From Bacillota bacterium (GTDB lineage Bacteria; Bacillota; Clostridia; Lachnospirales; Lachnospiraceae), in NCBI GenBank assembly GCA_023436765.1, contig JAEZHX010000166.1, positions 1-23,831 of the forward strand: a stretch of 23,831 nt of DNA, given 5' to 3'. Numbering within the stretch: the first letter of the stretch is position 1; each line of letters begins with the position of its first letter. Below, piece by piece: positions 15,363 through 23,802 of the stretch. The notes under the pieces are model-generated. The model was not told where the DNA came from. It made no database searches and saw only the letters and a program-made list of their open reading frames with translations. A program made the translations under genes and the position numbers.

Positions 15363-16526
15363 TCAGTCAGAACGGAACTTAATACTTAGTATTCCACTCC
15401 TCCTGATCAGTTTAGCTCCTACATTTTGATCGGTTGAATCCATGCGGTTGAACTCATCCATGGAAAGAAATACAACGAACCACCCGAGAAATCCATTAAG
15501 AACAGTTGATGTAAACATGATCATAAAAATAAAGGTCATTTGGATCAACGAATATATGTTTTTCTTCGCTACATTAAAGTACGCATAAACTAAGGTGATT
15601 AATCCGATGATCGAGGTCTCAATTAAGATTCGTATGATATCACAGTGTAATCTGTTGATATAAGCTCCCTGGCTATCAAAATAATATTTGATGCTCCCCA
15701 ATCCATAATTGGTGATGTCAGTTGTGATCACTTCCCTTAGCTGATCAAACCTGCCCATTGTAAACTGTCCAAAATCCACATGGAAGGTAAACTGGAACCA
15801 GGAAGCAAACTGATCTGTCAGCAGAGCATAAAGTACAAGCGGTGAGCTTATGAAAAACCATTTTACAATATTACCTATGTACTTACTTACTTTTAGCTTT
15901 CTCATACTCCAGCCGAACAGTAACACTGCCACCGCAAACACAACATGCAGACGCTTATAGGACAGGATACCGAAAAACAATGCCAGCAAACACCGGACCT
16001 TCTTATTCTTCACATAGTAATAATAAAACAGCAGCGTAAAGATATGAGCAGTTACTGATTCATACGGAGAGAAGGATTTCACAAAGGAAATCATCTTAAT
16101 ATGCTCCAGGTCCAGGATATCGATAAACTGATATAAAAATAGTGCGATATGTCCGATTAGCAGGCAGTCGAAATAGAACTCCCGATTCTTATTCTGATCG
16201 ACGTTTATGATGACAAAAACCATCAGGTAAGGCATCGTCAGATAAAACATATCCCACATCATTAACAGCTTCATACCATTCATTACGGAATATAGAAGGG
16301 TTATGATACCTAAGATTACGGGGACCGACATAATAAGCAGCAGATCATCAATATTGCGTATCGGACTGGAATCTCCAATCAGTATGACAACACCGATCAC
16401 AATCACAAGCAGCATAAAAATATACTTAAAATCATCGTTGATATTGTTCCGCATATCTCCGATGACCCACGCTATGACGAAAAGTATATATGAAATTCTG
16501 ATCCACCTGTAATCGACTTTTATCAT
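15363..16526 (-). CDS. Wzy-like polysaccharide polymerase (multipass membrane protein)
   Basis: This 387-residue protein has about ten hydrophobic helices, with a larger polar stretch in the second half (about 235-285, HVDFGQFTMGRFDQLREVI, then YGLGS and YINRLHCDIIRILIETSIIG). That arrangement is typical of O-antigen/EPS polymerases, which join flipped repeat units at the outer membrane face. The conserved-looking RFDQ, GLGS and H-x-D-x-x-R segments are common in this loose family. Identification rests on topology, size and position, since Wzy proteins share little sequence. It is the only polymerase candidate in the operon. Its ATG overlaps the stop of the upstream GT14 gene by four bases (ATGA), implying translational coupling. 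Confidence 0.75.
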   Translation of the reverse strand: MIKVDYRWIRISYILFVIAWVIGDMRNNINDDFKYIFMLLVIVIGVVILIGDSSPIRNIDDLLLIMSVPVILGIITLLYSVMNGMKLLMMWDMFYLTMPYLMVFVIINVDQNKNREFYFDCLLIGHIALFLYQFIDILDLEHIKMISFVKSFSPYESVTAHIFTLLFYYYYVKNKKVRCLLALFFGILSYKRLHVVFAVAVLLFGWSMRKLKVSKYIGNIVKWFFISSPLVLYALLTDQFASWFQFTFHVDFGQFTMGRFDQLREVITTDITNYGLGSIKYYFDSQGAYINRLHCDIIRILIETSIIGLITLVYAYFNVAKKNIYSLIQMTFIFMIMFTSTVLNGFLGWFVVFLSMDEFNRMDSTDQNVGAKLIRRSGILSIKFRSD

Positions 16527-17431
16527 GCTATCCCCTGCTTATTCTTTATCGCTAATTCTATCCTGTTGATAATTTCATCATCGGTCTCAGGATCAACCTT
16601 TCTTGCAAAAAACATATCCGAATGGATTAACGTATCATAGTCCTCAATTCTCCAGGTATATGGCTTCCCTCTTTCCCAGTCAATCAGCCTTAGATTGGTG
16701 TTTTCCTTCAGGCTCTTTGTTTGGTATAAATTATTCCTGAATATGGAATTGTTTAATATGGTCTGTAGAAATAATTCATCCCCGCTTAAGCTATATCGAA
16801 AGACTTTCTTAATCCACTTTTCCTGCTGTAATACATAGCAGGCAAAATCATGGGTGATGCTGAACCAGTTGGCACCCTTCTGAAAGGTCACTGTTTCCGT
16901 TCTCAGCCTGTTAATGTGAAGCAGCTTTTGAACAAACAACAGGGCTTTATCTATGGCAAACAGTGCTAACAAAAAGATGTTCTTACGGTTTCTTCCATAG
17001 ACATCCTGAAAGAAATAATAATATTTAATACGTTCTAAATACTGAGGGTCCATTACCTCAGCATCAAAGGCAACAAATTCACAGCCCTTGTTCTGATCAA
17101 AAAAATGATGAATCTCGTCCTGTGGCTTAAGCACCAGATCGGCTCCTGACAGAAGATGATAGTAATCATACTGATGTCCGGCGGTTGCCTCCTTTAATAA
17201 ATCCATTTCACACAATATCCCGCTGTAAGCCGCCCATTTCACATCGCGCCGCTGTATAAAAAAAACCGAGGAATACAATATCTCCTCTTTCAGCAGCTCA
17301 AGGTCATTAAACTCTGCTTTTTTATCAATATGTACGTAGATGTCATTCCGGGGATCATCCAATGCTTTCAGCAGCTGCTTTAAATACCCAAAATGGTTAT
17401 GTGCCATGATCAGATATGCATGTTTTCCCAT
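16523..17431 (-). CDS. Core-2/I-branching family glycosyltransferase (GT14)
   Basis: A roughly 302-residue cytoplasmic enzyme of the GT14 type (beta-1,6-N-acetylglucosaminyl- or xylosyltransferase-like). The diagnostic pattern is present: HAYLIMAHNHF at the N-terminus, IYVHIDKKAEF, VKWAAYSGILCEMDLL, YDYYHLLSGADLVL, FQKGANWFSITHDFACYVL and SGDELFLQTIL. In the known family the DE acidic pair of the last motif contributes to catalysis. It would add a branch or side sugar to the repeat unit. Start is uncertain: ATG 17431 has GGAGG 12 bases upstream; TTG 17440 is in frame but only 3 bases from it. Its stop overlaps the start of the polymerase gene. Confidence 0.85.
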   Translation of the reverse strand: MGKHAYLIMAHNHFGYLKQLLKALDDPRNDIYVHIDKKAEFNDLELLKEEILYSSVFFIQRRDVKWAAYSGILCEMDLLKEATAGHQYDYYHLLSGADLVLKPQDEIHHFFDQNKGCEFVAFDAEVMDPQYLERIKYYYFFQDVYGRNRKNIFLLALFAIDKALLFVQKLLHINRLRTETVTFQKGANWFSITHDFACYVLQQEKWIKKVFRYSLSGDELFLQTILNNSIFRNNLYQTKSLKENTNLRLIDWERGKPYTWRIEDYDTLIHSDMFFARKVDPETDDEIINRIELAIKNKQGIA

Positions 17432-17470
17432 ATATACCAATGCCCTCCCTTCTGAGAAGGAATCCCTTAC

Positions 17471-18592
17471 TTAATTATATATCTGCGCTAAATATAGCTG
17501 TATATGACGGTCGGTGATGCTATCCCAATTGAACCTTGACAAATCATAATACGGACAGTGTCCCGCATCGTCACTCTGTTCTTCGCTAAGTATCCTCTGT
17601 AGCTGCTTCAGCAGACTGTTTACATTGCTTTTTTCAAATGCATAGCCGCAGTTCTGAATGATTTCCAGGTTTTCCGCAATATCGCTGATGATGCACTTTC
17701 TCTCATAGCTCATGGCCTCCAGTAAGCTGATCGGCATCCCCTCGATTTCACTCGGTAGGATGTAAGCCCTACAATTGCTGAAAAGCTCCTCCTGCTCCTT
17801 CCCTTCTACAAAGCCCGTCATTATGATCCTACTGTCCTTTTCCGCAACAGCCTTGATTTGCTCGACATATTCATCCGAATGGCTACTGCCCCCAGCTACA
17901 ACCAGCCTGATGTCAGTATCTAGACGTTGATAGGCCTCCAGCAGGTAATGAAGCCCCTTTTCCGGAACAATTCTGGCGAGAAACAGGAAATACCCGTTTT
18001 TATCCAGGCCATATTTCTGCTTAATGATATCAGCCTCTTTGGCTTGAGGTACCATAACACCATTCGGAATATAATGTGTATCACGATGATAGGTATTACC
18101 GAAATATGCTTGAACGTTTTTTGATAATACTATAATTTCATCCGCGTATTTTGCAGCGATTTTTTCCCCTAACAACAGATATTTTGTTGCAAAGCCTCCC
18201 CATTTTGCCCTCTGCCAGTCCAGTCCATGTATCGTTGCTACTGTCCGAATCTTAAATAAATGAGGGAGAACTAGCATAACACAGGGGCCTTCTGCATGAT
18301 AATGAATGACATCATATCTGCCGAACAGCGCCCTTAGGGTAGCGGCGAAGGAATACAGGAATGCATCCAGGCTTTTTCTGTTGATGGTTTGAATGGTTCT
18401 AATTCTGATTCCTTCATAATAGCTGTCACGATACCCGGGAAGGTCTTGATTGGCGATATGCTTTCCCTTACGGTTATAAACCTCAACCCTGTGACCCTTT
18501 TTTACAAGCCGCTTCGCTAATTCTTCCACTACGACTTCTACTCCACCCTCTCTCGAAGGGATACGTTTATGACCGATCATTGCCACCTTCAT
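17471..18592 (-). CDS. GT4 family glycosyltransferase with DUF1972-like N-terminus
   Basis: A 373-residue retaining glycosyltransferase of GT-B fold. The N-terminal domain begins MKVAMIGHKRIPSREGGVEV, the DUF1972-type signature seen in rhamnosyl- and other EPS glycosyltransferases, with VIHYHAEGP and VATIHGLDWQRAKWG. The C-terminal nucleotide-sugar domain has FLFLARIVPEKGL, VVAGGSSHSDEY, SEIEGMPISLLEAMS (the E-x7-E pattern) and SDIAENLEII. Start was chosen at ATG 18592, because AAGGAG sits 7 bases before it. The ATG at 18616 would put the ribosome site inside the gene. Between two other glycosyltransferase genes, it probably adds one backbone sugar. Confidence 0.9.
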   Translation of the reverse strand: MKVAMIGHKRIPSREGGVEVVVEELAKRLVKKGHRVEVYNRKGKHIANQDLPGYRDSYYEGIRIRTIQTINRKSLDAFLYSFAATLRALFGRYDVIHYHAEGPCVMLVLPHLFKIRTVATIHGLDWQRAKWGGFATKYLLLGEKIAAKYADEIIVLSKNVQAYFGNTYHRDTHYIPNGVMVPQAKEADIIKQKYGLDKNGYFLFLARIVPEKGLHYLLEAYQRLDTDIRLVVAGGSSHSDEYVEQIKAVAEKDSRIIMTGFVEGKEQEELFSNCRAYILPSEIEGMPISLLEAMSYERKCIISDIAENLEIIQNCGYAFEKSNVNSLLKQLQRILSEEQSDDAGHCPYYDLSRFNWDSITDRHIQLYLAQIYN

Positions 18593-18619
18593 GTTACCAC
18601 TCCTTCCCTTAAGCATTAA

Positions 18620-19657
18620 TTAATAAGTAAAAAGTCTGCCTCTCAGCGCGGTTTTATTTTTTATATAGATCCCAAATATAAAAATTCTTCTAAGCTTCAG
18701 CCTGGCTGCTAATGTATATAATCTTAACTTTTTGTAACGCAGTCGGGCTAACTTTACTTTTTTATGTACGGATCGAAAGGGTTCCTGCTTTAACAGCTCG
18801 TAAAAATCCTTTCTCGTATCTTTATTCTGACCGTAATACATATAAAGCTGTTCAAAAATATTATCGGTACTGTATGCACTTAACGCTTCTATAAATAGTT
18901 CTTCTTTGTTTCTGCTTATGATAAACTCTTCCAGGTATCCGCGTATTTGCTTTGACAGCTCCGTGATCCTGGGTGTGAGCGTCTGGGTTTCCGAGAAATC
19001 ATTCAGCCTGTAATAATATCCGGTTTCATTAAGAAACCTGACATCCTTTGCATATTCAAGAACATTCAGGTTAAAGAGCATGTCCTCTGCTCTTTTCAGT
19101 CCTTTGATGAAGGTGAGATCATTCTGCTTAATCAAATCGGTTTTATATAGCTTGCACCAGGGAGTACAAAGATTGATTCCCGGATACTGCTTCGAATAAC
19201 GTAATATGACTAACTGCAGTTCTTTCAGCTCACTGCTCGGAAATGTATAATTCGGTAAATCAATGGTACCCGGAATAATTTCCTCCTGCATTACCTTCGT
19301 ATAATGAAATACCAGGACCTCCGGTTTACCGCCCTCCAGATAATTGATCAGTCGGCAGCACAGGTTCTCTTCAAGCCAATCATCCGAATCCAAAAACATC
19401 AGATATTCACCGGTGGCTTCCTTCATCCCCATATTCCTGGCATTAGAAACTCCTTGATTTTCGATATGTAATACCTGAAAAGCCGGAAGCATGTCGGCAT
19501 ATTCATCGCATATTATTCCGGCATTGTTCGTAGAGCCGTCATCCACAAGAATAACCTGCAGGTCCTGAGCGGTCTGCTTCGCAACACTATCCAGACATTT
19601 TCTTAAATATGGTTCTTCCGTATTATAAACCGGTATAATGATTGATATTATTGGCAT
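18620..19657 (-). CDS. Family 2 glycosyltransferase (GT2)
   Basis: A 345-residue inverting GT-A enzyme with canonical motifs: ISIIIPVYNTEEPYL, VILVDDGSTN, NQGVSNARNMG and the DXD-type LDSDDW (about 89-95), followed by RAEDMLFNLNVL with the acidic ED. The C-terminal third is basic and rich in Arg/Lys (KLRLYTLAARLKLRRIF), probably a membrane-contact segment. Unlike the two GT2 fusions in this operon it has no second domain and no motif loss, which makes it a useful internal reference. AGGAG precedes the ATG. Donor and acceptor are unknown. Confidence 0.92.
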   Translation of the reverse strand: MPIISIIIPVYNTEEPYLRKCLDSVAKQTAQDLQVILVDDGSTNNAGIICDEYADMLPAFQVLHIENQGVSNARNMGMKEATGEYLMFLDSDDWLEENLCCRLINYLEGGKPEVLVFHYTKVMQEEIIPGTIDLPNYTFPSSELKELQLVILRYSKQYPGINLCTPWCKLYKTDLIKQNDLTFIKGLKRAEDMLFNLNVLEYAKDVRFLNETGYYYRLNDFSETQTLTPRITELSKQIRGYLEEFIISRNKEELFIEALSAYSTDNIFEQLYMYYGQNKDTRKDFYELLKQEPFRSVHKKVKLARLRYKKLRLYTLAARLKLRRIFIFGIYIKNKTALRGRLFTY

Positions 19658-19687
19658 AATCTCACTCCTGCACTAATCACTTCCACT

Positions 19688-20890
19688 TTAAGCATCTTTC
19701 ACATGCTGCCGGTACACTTCAGCTACCTTACTTCCATAGACTTCTAATGATATCATTTTCTCTCTTTTCTCTATGCAGTTCTTAGATAATCTCTTAATCT
19801 TCTCATCGTCCTGATATAGTGCCTGTATTTCACCCGTCAGCTTATCTTCATTAATATCATCGATGATGATGCCGGTCTCATCATGTTCCACCAGTTCAGG
19901 GATTCCTCCCATATTGGATACAATGATCGGAGTGCCGAGTGACTTTGATTCAAGAACAGCTAAGGGACTGTTCTCGTACCAGATAGAGGGATATACGGTG
20001 AACTTCGCCCTTCTGATTAGCGTATCTAATTCTTCGCCTGTTTTGAAGCCGACAAATTCAACATTTCGTATCCCTTTACAGGCTTCCACCATGGGCCCTG
20101 TGCCGGCAATTTTAAACCTTATCTGAGATAGCCTCCTGCAGCAGTTGAGGAACATCTCAAGTCCCTTTTCTTCTGACAGCCTTCCGAAATAAAGAACATA
20201 ATCCTCTTTCTCGTCATAGGCTTCTGTGTCTTTCAATTCAACAAAATTGCGTATGGTTAAAGTTTTTCCCTCGTATAAATTTGTCTCGGCTAATTTATTC
20301 TCAATGAAATTACTCGGACAGATGAACCGGTCCACCAGCTGATAGGTCTTTCTGTGCTGATACAGAATCGCTTCCAGCGAGCCAATCATACTTTTTATTT
20401 TAGAGGAACCGATACAGTTCTTTCTGGTGCAATTCCACTTACTTCCGTGCAAGCACAATTCACAGGGTTTTTTATCATTATCAAACATCAGATGGTTTGG
20501 GCAGATCATCTGGTAATCATGTACTGTCTGGACGATCGGAATATGCTGCTTATGTATCTCCTCAATGATGGATGGTGTCAGTTGAAAATTGATATTATTC
20601 AAATGAACGATATCCGGCTTAAATGTCTCAAGGACCCTCATTATTTTGCGTTTTGCTTCAAAGGAATATATAATACGAAACGGATAGAGCAGCCTCTCTA
20701 TACCGGTGGAGTGGAAATCCATCGCAGCAGTATATTCCCCCGCACTGTTTGTTACAATATTTTTTTCATGATACATACCGAAATATTCCACCTGATGTCC
20801 CGCCTGTTCCATGTATCTTCCTACTTTAAAGAAATAGGTCTCAGCTCCTCCATTGGGATATAAAAATTTATTCACCATTAATATTCTCAT
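19688..20890 (-). CDS. GT4 family glycosyltransferase with cysteine cluster
   Basis: A 400-residue GT-B enzyme. The N-terminus MRILMVNKFLYPNGGAETY has the glycine-rich acceptor loop. The C-terminal half has YVLYFGRLSEEKGLEMFL, FKIAGTGP and YENSPLAVLESKSLGTPII with the E306-x7-E314 donor-site pair. An inserted cysteine cluster (C130, C143, C146, C154, C159, in VHDYQMICPN through NCTRKNCIG) occurs in a subgroup of these GT4 enzymes and may bind a metal; it spans the region between the two Rossmann domains. AGGAAGG precedes the ATG. As the first glycosyltransferase after the regulatory trio it may add the second sugar, though order in the operon is not proof. Confidence 0.9.
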   Translation of the reverse strand: MRILMVNKFLYPNGGAETYFFKVGRYMEQAGHQVEYFGMYHEKNIVTNSAGEYTAAMDFHSTGIERLLYPFRIIYSFEAKRKIMRVLETFKPDIVHLNNINFQLTPSIIEEIHKQHIPIVQTVHDYQMICPNHLMFDNDKKPCELCLHGSKWNCTRKNCIGSSKIKSMIGSLEAILYQHRKTYQLVDRFICPSNFIENKLAETNLYEGKTLTIRNFVELKDTEAYDEKEDYVLYFGRLSEEKGLEMFLNCCRRLSQIRFKIAGTGPMVEACKGIRNVEFVGFKTGEELDTLIRRAKFTVYPSIWYENSPLAVLESKSLGTPIIVSNMGGIPELVEHDETGIIIDDINEDKLTGEIQALYQDDEKIKRLSKNCIEKREKMISLEVYGSKVAEVYRQHVKDA

Positions 20891-20940
20891 ATGTATTCCT
20901 TCCTCAGCGATCTACCTTGCGTATTTTTATGTAATCCTAA

Positions 20941-21645
20941 TTATTTTGAATTATTTCTGTTGATATATTTCTGTGTTTTATAATAATCATAGTTCTTCAG
21001 GATATGTCTATACTCGGAACCTTCCACCTTATTCAAAATAATCCCCAGTAGATTGCCCCCCGCTTTCTGAAGGATCTCTCTTGATTCCCTGACGCTTCTG
21101 ATATCCGTTTTCGCATATTCGGCTACCAGAATCACTCCATCCATTTTACTTACTATAACATTGGGATCCACCGAGGTTGTTATGGAAGGCATATCCATGA
21201 TGATATAGTCATAGTCATTTTCCAGCTGTGCGATCAATTCCTCCATTCTGCCGGAACATAATAGACTGATCGGATTATTCACTCTTCCCCCGCTGGGCAT
21301 ATAGGATAAATTCTTATGATTGGTGTCATATACCACTTTTTGATATAAGTCTGTTCCCGATAAGAATTCAGATAAACCAATGGTAATATTCTCATTTAAT
21401 CTCTTGTACTTTGAAACTTTACGCAGATCCCCGTCGATTAAGATGGTTCTCCACCCCGCATTTGCCAGCGAAATCGCCAGACTGATGGAAAGTGTTGTGG
21501 TGCCAACCCCCGGTTCGCAGCCACTTAACATTATGGTCTTATACCCTTCCTTCTGTTTTTTTAGATGTATTTCAACGATAATACGATCGATTGAATCATT
21601 GATAAATTGGTTTGTATGACGATAAAATTCGGCCAATATCTTCAT
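20941..21645 (-). CDS. CpsD/CapB-like BY-kinase homologue lacking the Walker A lysine
   Basis: A 234-residue cytoplasmic ATPase of the bacterial tyrosine kinase family, which with its Wzz-like partner controls chain length and export. Walker A' is ILIDGDLRK (D71) and Walker B is YIIMDMP (D151); a C-terminal tyrosine cluster (Y212, Y219, Y221, Y222, Y227) matches the usual autophosphorylation tail. The P-loop is odd: SGCEPGVGTTTL (41-52) has Thr49 where the family has Lys in PGxGKS/T. The codon is ACC, two changes from a Lys codon, and the frame is clean. Either ATP is handled differently or this is a non-catalytic scaffold. Its ATG lies one base after the Wzz stop, so translation is coupled. 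Confidence 0.88.
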   Translation of the reverse strand: MKILAEFYRHTNQFINDSIDRIIVEIHLKKQKEGYKTIMLSGCEPGVGTTTLSISLAISLANAGWRTILIDGDLRKVSKYKRLNENITIGLSEFLSGTDLYQKVVYDTNHKNLSYMPSGGRVNNPISLLCSGRMEELIAQLENDYDYIIMDMPSITTSVDPNVIVSKMDGVILVAEYAKTDIRSVRESREILQKAGGNLLGIILNKVEGSEYRHILKNYDYYKTQKYINRNNSK

Positions 21646-21646
21646 A

Positions 21647-22315
21647 CTATTTTTCTCCCTTCATTTTCTTGTCAAACACCGGAATAACTCCGATCACATC
21701 AATCTCCCCATCTAGTTTCATATCCGCCAAATTATATATTTTCTTAGTAAACATCTCACGCAAGGTAATCCAGATGCACAAGATAACGATTCCTGCTAAG
21801 GCTGCAATGATTCTCAATTTTAACTGTTCCACTCGCTTATTATAGGATAATTCTGCTGAGGTCGCTTCATCCAGCAATCGAAGCGAATCGTTCGTTATTA
21901 TGTTATTCACCTCGTAAACAAAAGCCTCTGAAACAGCATTAGCCACCCGAATCGCCAGCATACCATCTGGTGACGTGGCACGGATTCCTAAAACCAGAGA
22001 TTTTGTATAATCATTTACGGAAAGCATCTTTCTGATTTCTTTGGCATCAATGTTAGGTATATTCAAGGAATCTGCAGCCTGGACACATACCTTATAACTG
22101 GTGATAATATCAGAATATATGGATAGGGTCGAATTGGCAGAGGCTGTTATGGAATATACCGTAGTTTCTGCAGTATACTCATCCTCCCTTGGAAATAGTG
22201 TGATTATCAGAAAAGCGGCAAAATAACATCCTGCTCCTACAATAGCTACTAGCCACCATTTCTTTAGGATTGCCTTCAGACACCTTCTCACATCAATATT
22301 AAGTTCCTTATTCAT
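21647..22315 (-). CDS. Wzz-type polysaccharide co-polymerase / kinase activator (CpsC/CapA-like)
   Basis: A 222-residue protein with the two-helix Wzz layout: helix 1 at about 21-41 (WLVAIVGAGCYFAAFLIITL), an extracytoplasmic domain (about 45-165), and helix 2 at about 168-186, followed by a cytoplasmic tail (IDVIGVIPVF). The N-terminal DVRRCLKAILKKWW is typical of the family. The proline-rich motif usual just before helix 2 is not seen. In Firmicutes this protein activates a separate tyrosine kinase through its cytoplasmic tail, and that kinase homologue follows immediately. AAGGAGGGG precedes the ATG. Confidence 0.85.
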   Translation of the reverse strand: MNKELNIDVRRCLKAILKKWWLVAIVGAGCYFAAFLIITLFPREDEYTAETTVYSITASANSTLSIYSDIITSYKVCVQAADSLNIPNIDAKEIRKMLSVNDYTKSLVLGIRATSPDGMLAIRVANAVSEAFVYEVNNIITNDSLRLLDEATSAELSYNKRVEQLKLRIIAALAGIVILCIWITLREMFTKKIYNLADMKLDGEIDVIGVIPVFDKKMKGEK

Positions 22316-22341
22316 ATAACCCCTCCTTTTGTACCCTATTG

Positions 22342-23442
22342 CTACTCCCCATACACCTTTTTATAAAGCTCGTTTTTATTTTCTTCAAAATCAACCTGAA
22401 TGACTGCCATTCGATTGATCGTTAAAAAGGAATAGGATCCCTCCATAGGAATACTCCATTGTTCGATCCCATAATTTTTATATGACGGCAATGATAGTAA
22501 TAATGAAATGATTTTCTTTTCTGTAAGATTAGTAGTAACGTTTGGCAGTACATGATCCAACAGCTTTTTTGTCTCGATCAGATTTAAATTCTTAACTTTA
22601 TTAAAGATTTTCTGCAAGACGTTCCGTTGACGCTCTGTTCTTTTAAAATCAGTTCCGTTATAACGATTCCTGACAAATCCAAGCGTCTGTTTCCCGTTAA
22701 ATAAATAACTGCCGGATTTCGTCAGCAGGTCACTGCTCTCATCCACACCATAATGCCGATTTATTTCCTGTATGTAATAATTAATAATCGGGATGTCTTT
22801 TTCTGTTACCTCCAAATCAATTCCATCGATTGAATCAACAACATCAATAAAGGTATAAAAATCTATCGACACATATTTGTCTATCTCAATATTAAAATTT
22901 TCTTTGATGGTTTCAACCAGCAGGTTCGCTCCACCATATGCATAAGCAGCATTGATACGGTTATTCTTATAACCCGGAATACTAAGATAAATATCTCTCA
23001 GGAGGGAAGTCAGTATTATGGATTGCTTCTTTTCATTGATGGAAAGAATAATCATGGCATCGGAACGCCCTGAACTTCCCCCTTCCCTGGAATCAACACC
23101 AATCAATAATATATTATAAACATCCTTACTGTTTCTTGTTACATCGGCGTTTTTCATGGTATTTTCGAGGATTGCTTTCTCCAGCTGATCGATATCCTCC
23201 TGTGGCGAATTAATCACGGGTGTTCCTTCTGGTATCAATTCCTCAGATTCCTGATCAAGATTGATATCCACCGTAGTATCATTGATTTCTGTTGTAAGTT
23301 TTATTTTACTGTCGTCGATCAAATTCATCTTATTAATATAGGAATGAAGAATGAAGTATCCTGTGATTCCTAACGTTAATAGAAGGCCAAACAAAACTAA
23401 CAAACTGATTTTTATTATTTTAAACAGTTTATCTTTTTTCAT
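22342..23442 (-). CDS. LytR-CpsA-Psr (LCP) family phosphotransferase, first gene of the operon
   Basis: A 366-residue membrane-anchored extracellular enzyme. One transmembrane helix (about 10-32) is followed by a variable linker (33-105) and the LCP domain (about 108-285). The domain carries NILLIGVDSR, GRSDAMIILS (R126, D128), TSLLRDIYLSIPG (R149, D150), NRINAAYAYGG (R162) and GFVRNRY with DFKRTERQR (R258, R260, D265, R268, R271), the arginine and aspartate set that binds the polyprenyl pyrophosphate. LCP enzymes join polymers to peptidoglycan from the lipid carrier. The frame extends upstream to 23583, but AGGAGGT ten bases before ATG 23442 and the membrane-helix position fix this start; the longer version would also cross the promoter. 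Being first in the operon suggests the polymer may be wall-attached. Confidence 0.93.
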   Translation of the reverse strand: MKKDKLFKIIKISLLVLFGLLLTLGITGYFILHSYINKMNLIDDSKIKLTTEINDTTVDINLDQESEELIPEGTPVINSPQEDIDQLEKAILENTMKNADVTRNSKDVYNILLIGVDSREGGSSGRSDAMIILSINEKKQSIILTSLLRDIYLSIPGYKNNRINAAYAYGGANLLVETIKENFNIEIDKYVSIDFYTFIDVVDSIDGIDLEVTEKDIPIINYYIQEINRHYGVDESSDLLTKSGSYLFNGKQTLGFVRNRYNGTDFKRTERQRNVLQKIFNKVKNLNLIETKKLLDHVLPNVTTNLTEKKIISLLLSLPSYKNYGIEQWSIPMEGSYSFLTINRMAVIQVDFEENKNELYKKVYGE

Positions 23443-23518
23443 ATAGAAACGGACCTCCTGACTCCAAAATATAGATGTAAAAATTAACAGTTTATCGTTT
23501 CTGATATATTTAAAATAT

Positions 23519-23547
23519 ATTATACAATAAAATGTAAAAAATGGAAA
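23519..23547 (-). promoter_or_regulatory. Predicted promoter of the polysaccharide operon
   Basis: Read on the minus strand: TTTCCA (23542-23547), 17-base spacer, TATAAT (23519-23524). The -10 is perfect and the -35 matches 4 of 6. It lies in an AT-rich stretch between the upstream terminator and the LCP start, giving a leader of about 70 bases. I see no riboswitch or attenuator in this leader. Confidence 0.65.
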
Positions 23548-23580
23548 CATAAAAATAATAATTATTATCGTTTTATATAA

Positions 23581-23616
23581 CAAGAAAAGACCTCAGATAC
23601 TTTCGCATCCAAAGTC
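23581..23616 (-). terminator. Intrinsic terminator after the SpoIIID-like frame
   Basis: On the minus strand a 12-bp stem (23605-23616 with 23589-23600, including G-U pairs) closes a GAAA tetraloop and is followed by TTTTCTTG (23581-23588). It separates the SpoIIID-like transcript from the polysaccharide operon promoter about 35 bases further on. Confidence 0.8.
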
Positions 23617-23649
23617 CTATTTAAAAGCATTTCATGAGTCTGGCTCTTA

Positions 23650-23796
23650 TCAGGAAACGCTGTTCTGAATTGTAACTACTGTATGTACGGTTGATTTCGA
23701 TATGCCGAACTGCTTAGCGGTCTGCCTCACAGTCGCATTGTTATCGATGATATAATTAGCGATCTCAACCGCCCGTTCCTCTATATAGCCTTTCAT
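23650..23796 (-). pseudogene. spoIIID: SpoIIID-like HTH regulator, truncated after the recognition helix
   Basis: The 48-residue frame MKGYIEERAVEIANYIIDNN and onward matches the N-terminus of the sporulation regulator SpoIIID (in B. subtilis MHDYIKERTIKIGKYIVE and on) nearly residue for residue through the helix-turn-helix (TVRQTAKQFGISKSTVH, about 22-38). Where SpoIIID continues KDLTERLPEINP for a total near 80-93 residues, this frame reads TVVTIQNSVS and stops (TGA). The C-terminal basic DNA-contacting region is missing, and no clear continuation is visible in other frames before the terminator. No good Shine-Dalgarno precedes the ATG. It may be a decayed extra copy, since a sporulating host would need an intact gene elsewhere, or a short functional HTH protein. 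The window ends 35 bases upstream. Confidence 0.65.
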
Positions 23797-23802
23797 AGTG
23801 TC

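Noticed and set aside
20354..20863. Plus-strand open frame of 169 codons opposite a GT4 gene
   Set aside because: It is antisense to a clear glycosyltransferase, with no recognisable motif and no promoter or ribosome site; a chance frame.
23443..23583. N-terminal extension of the LCP protein
   Set aside because: The added 47 residues cross the predicted promoter and AT-rich leader. The AGGAGGT site and membrane helix fit the ATG at 23442.
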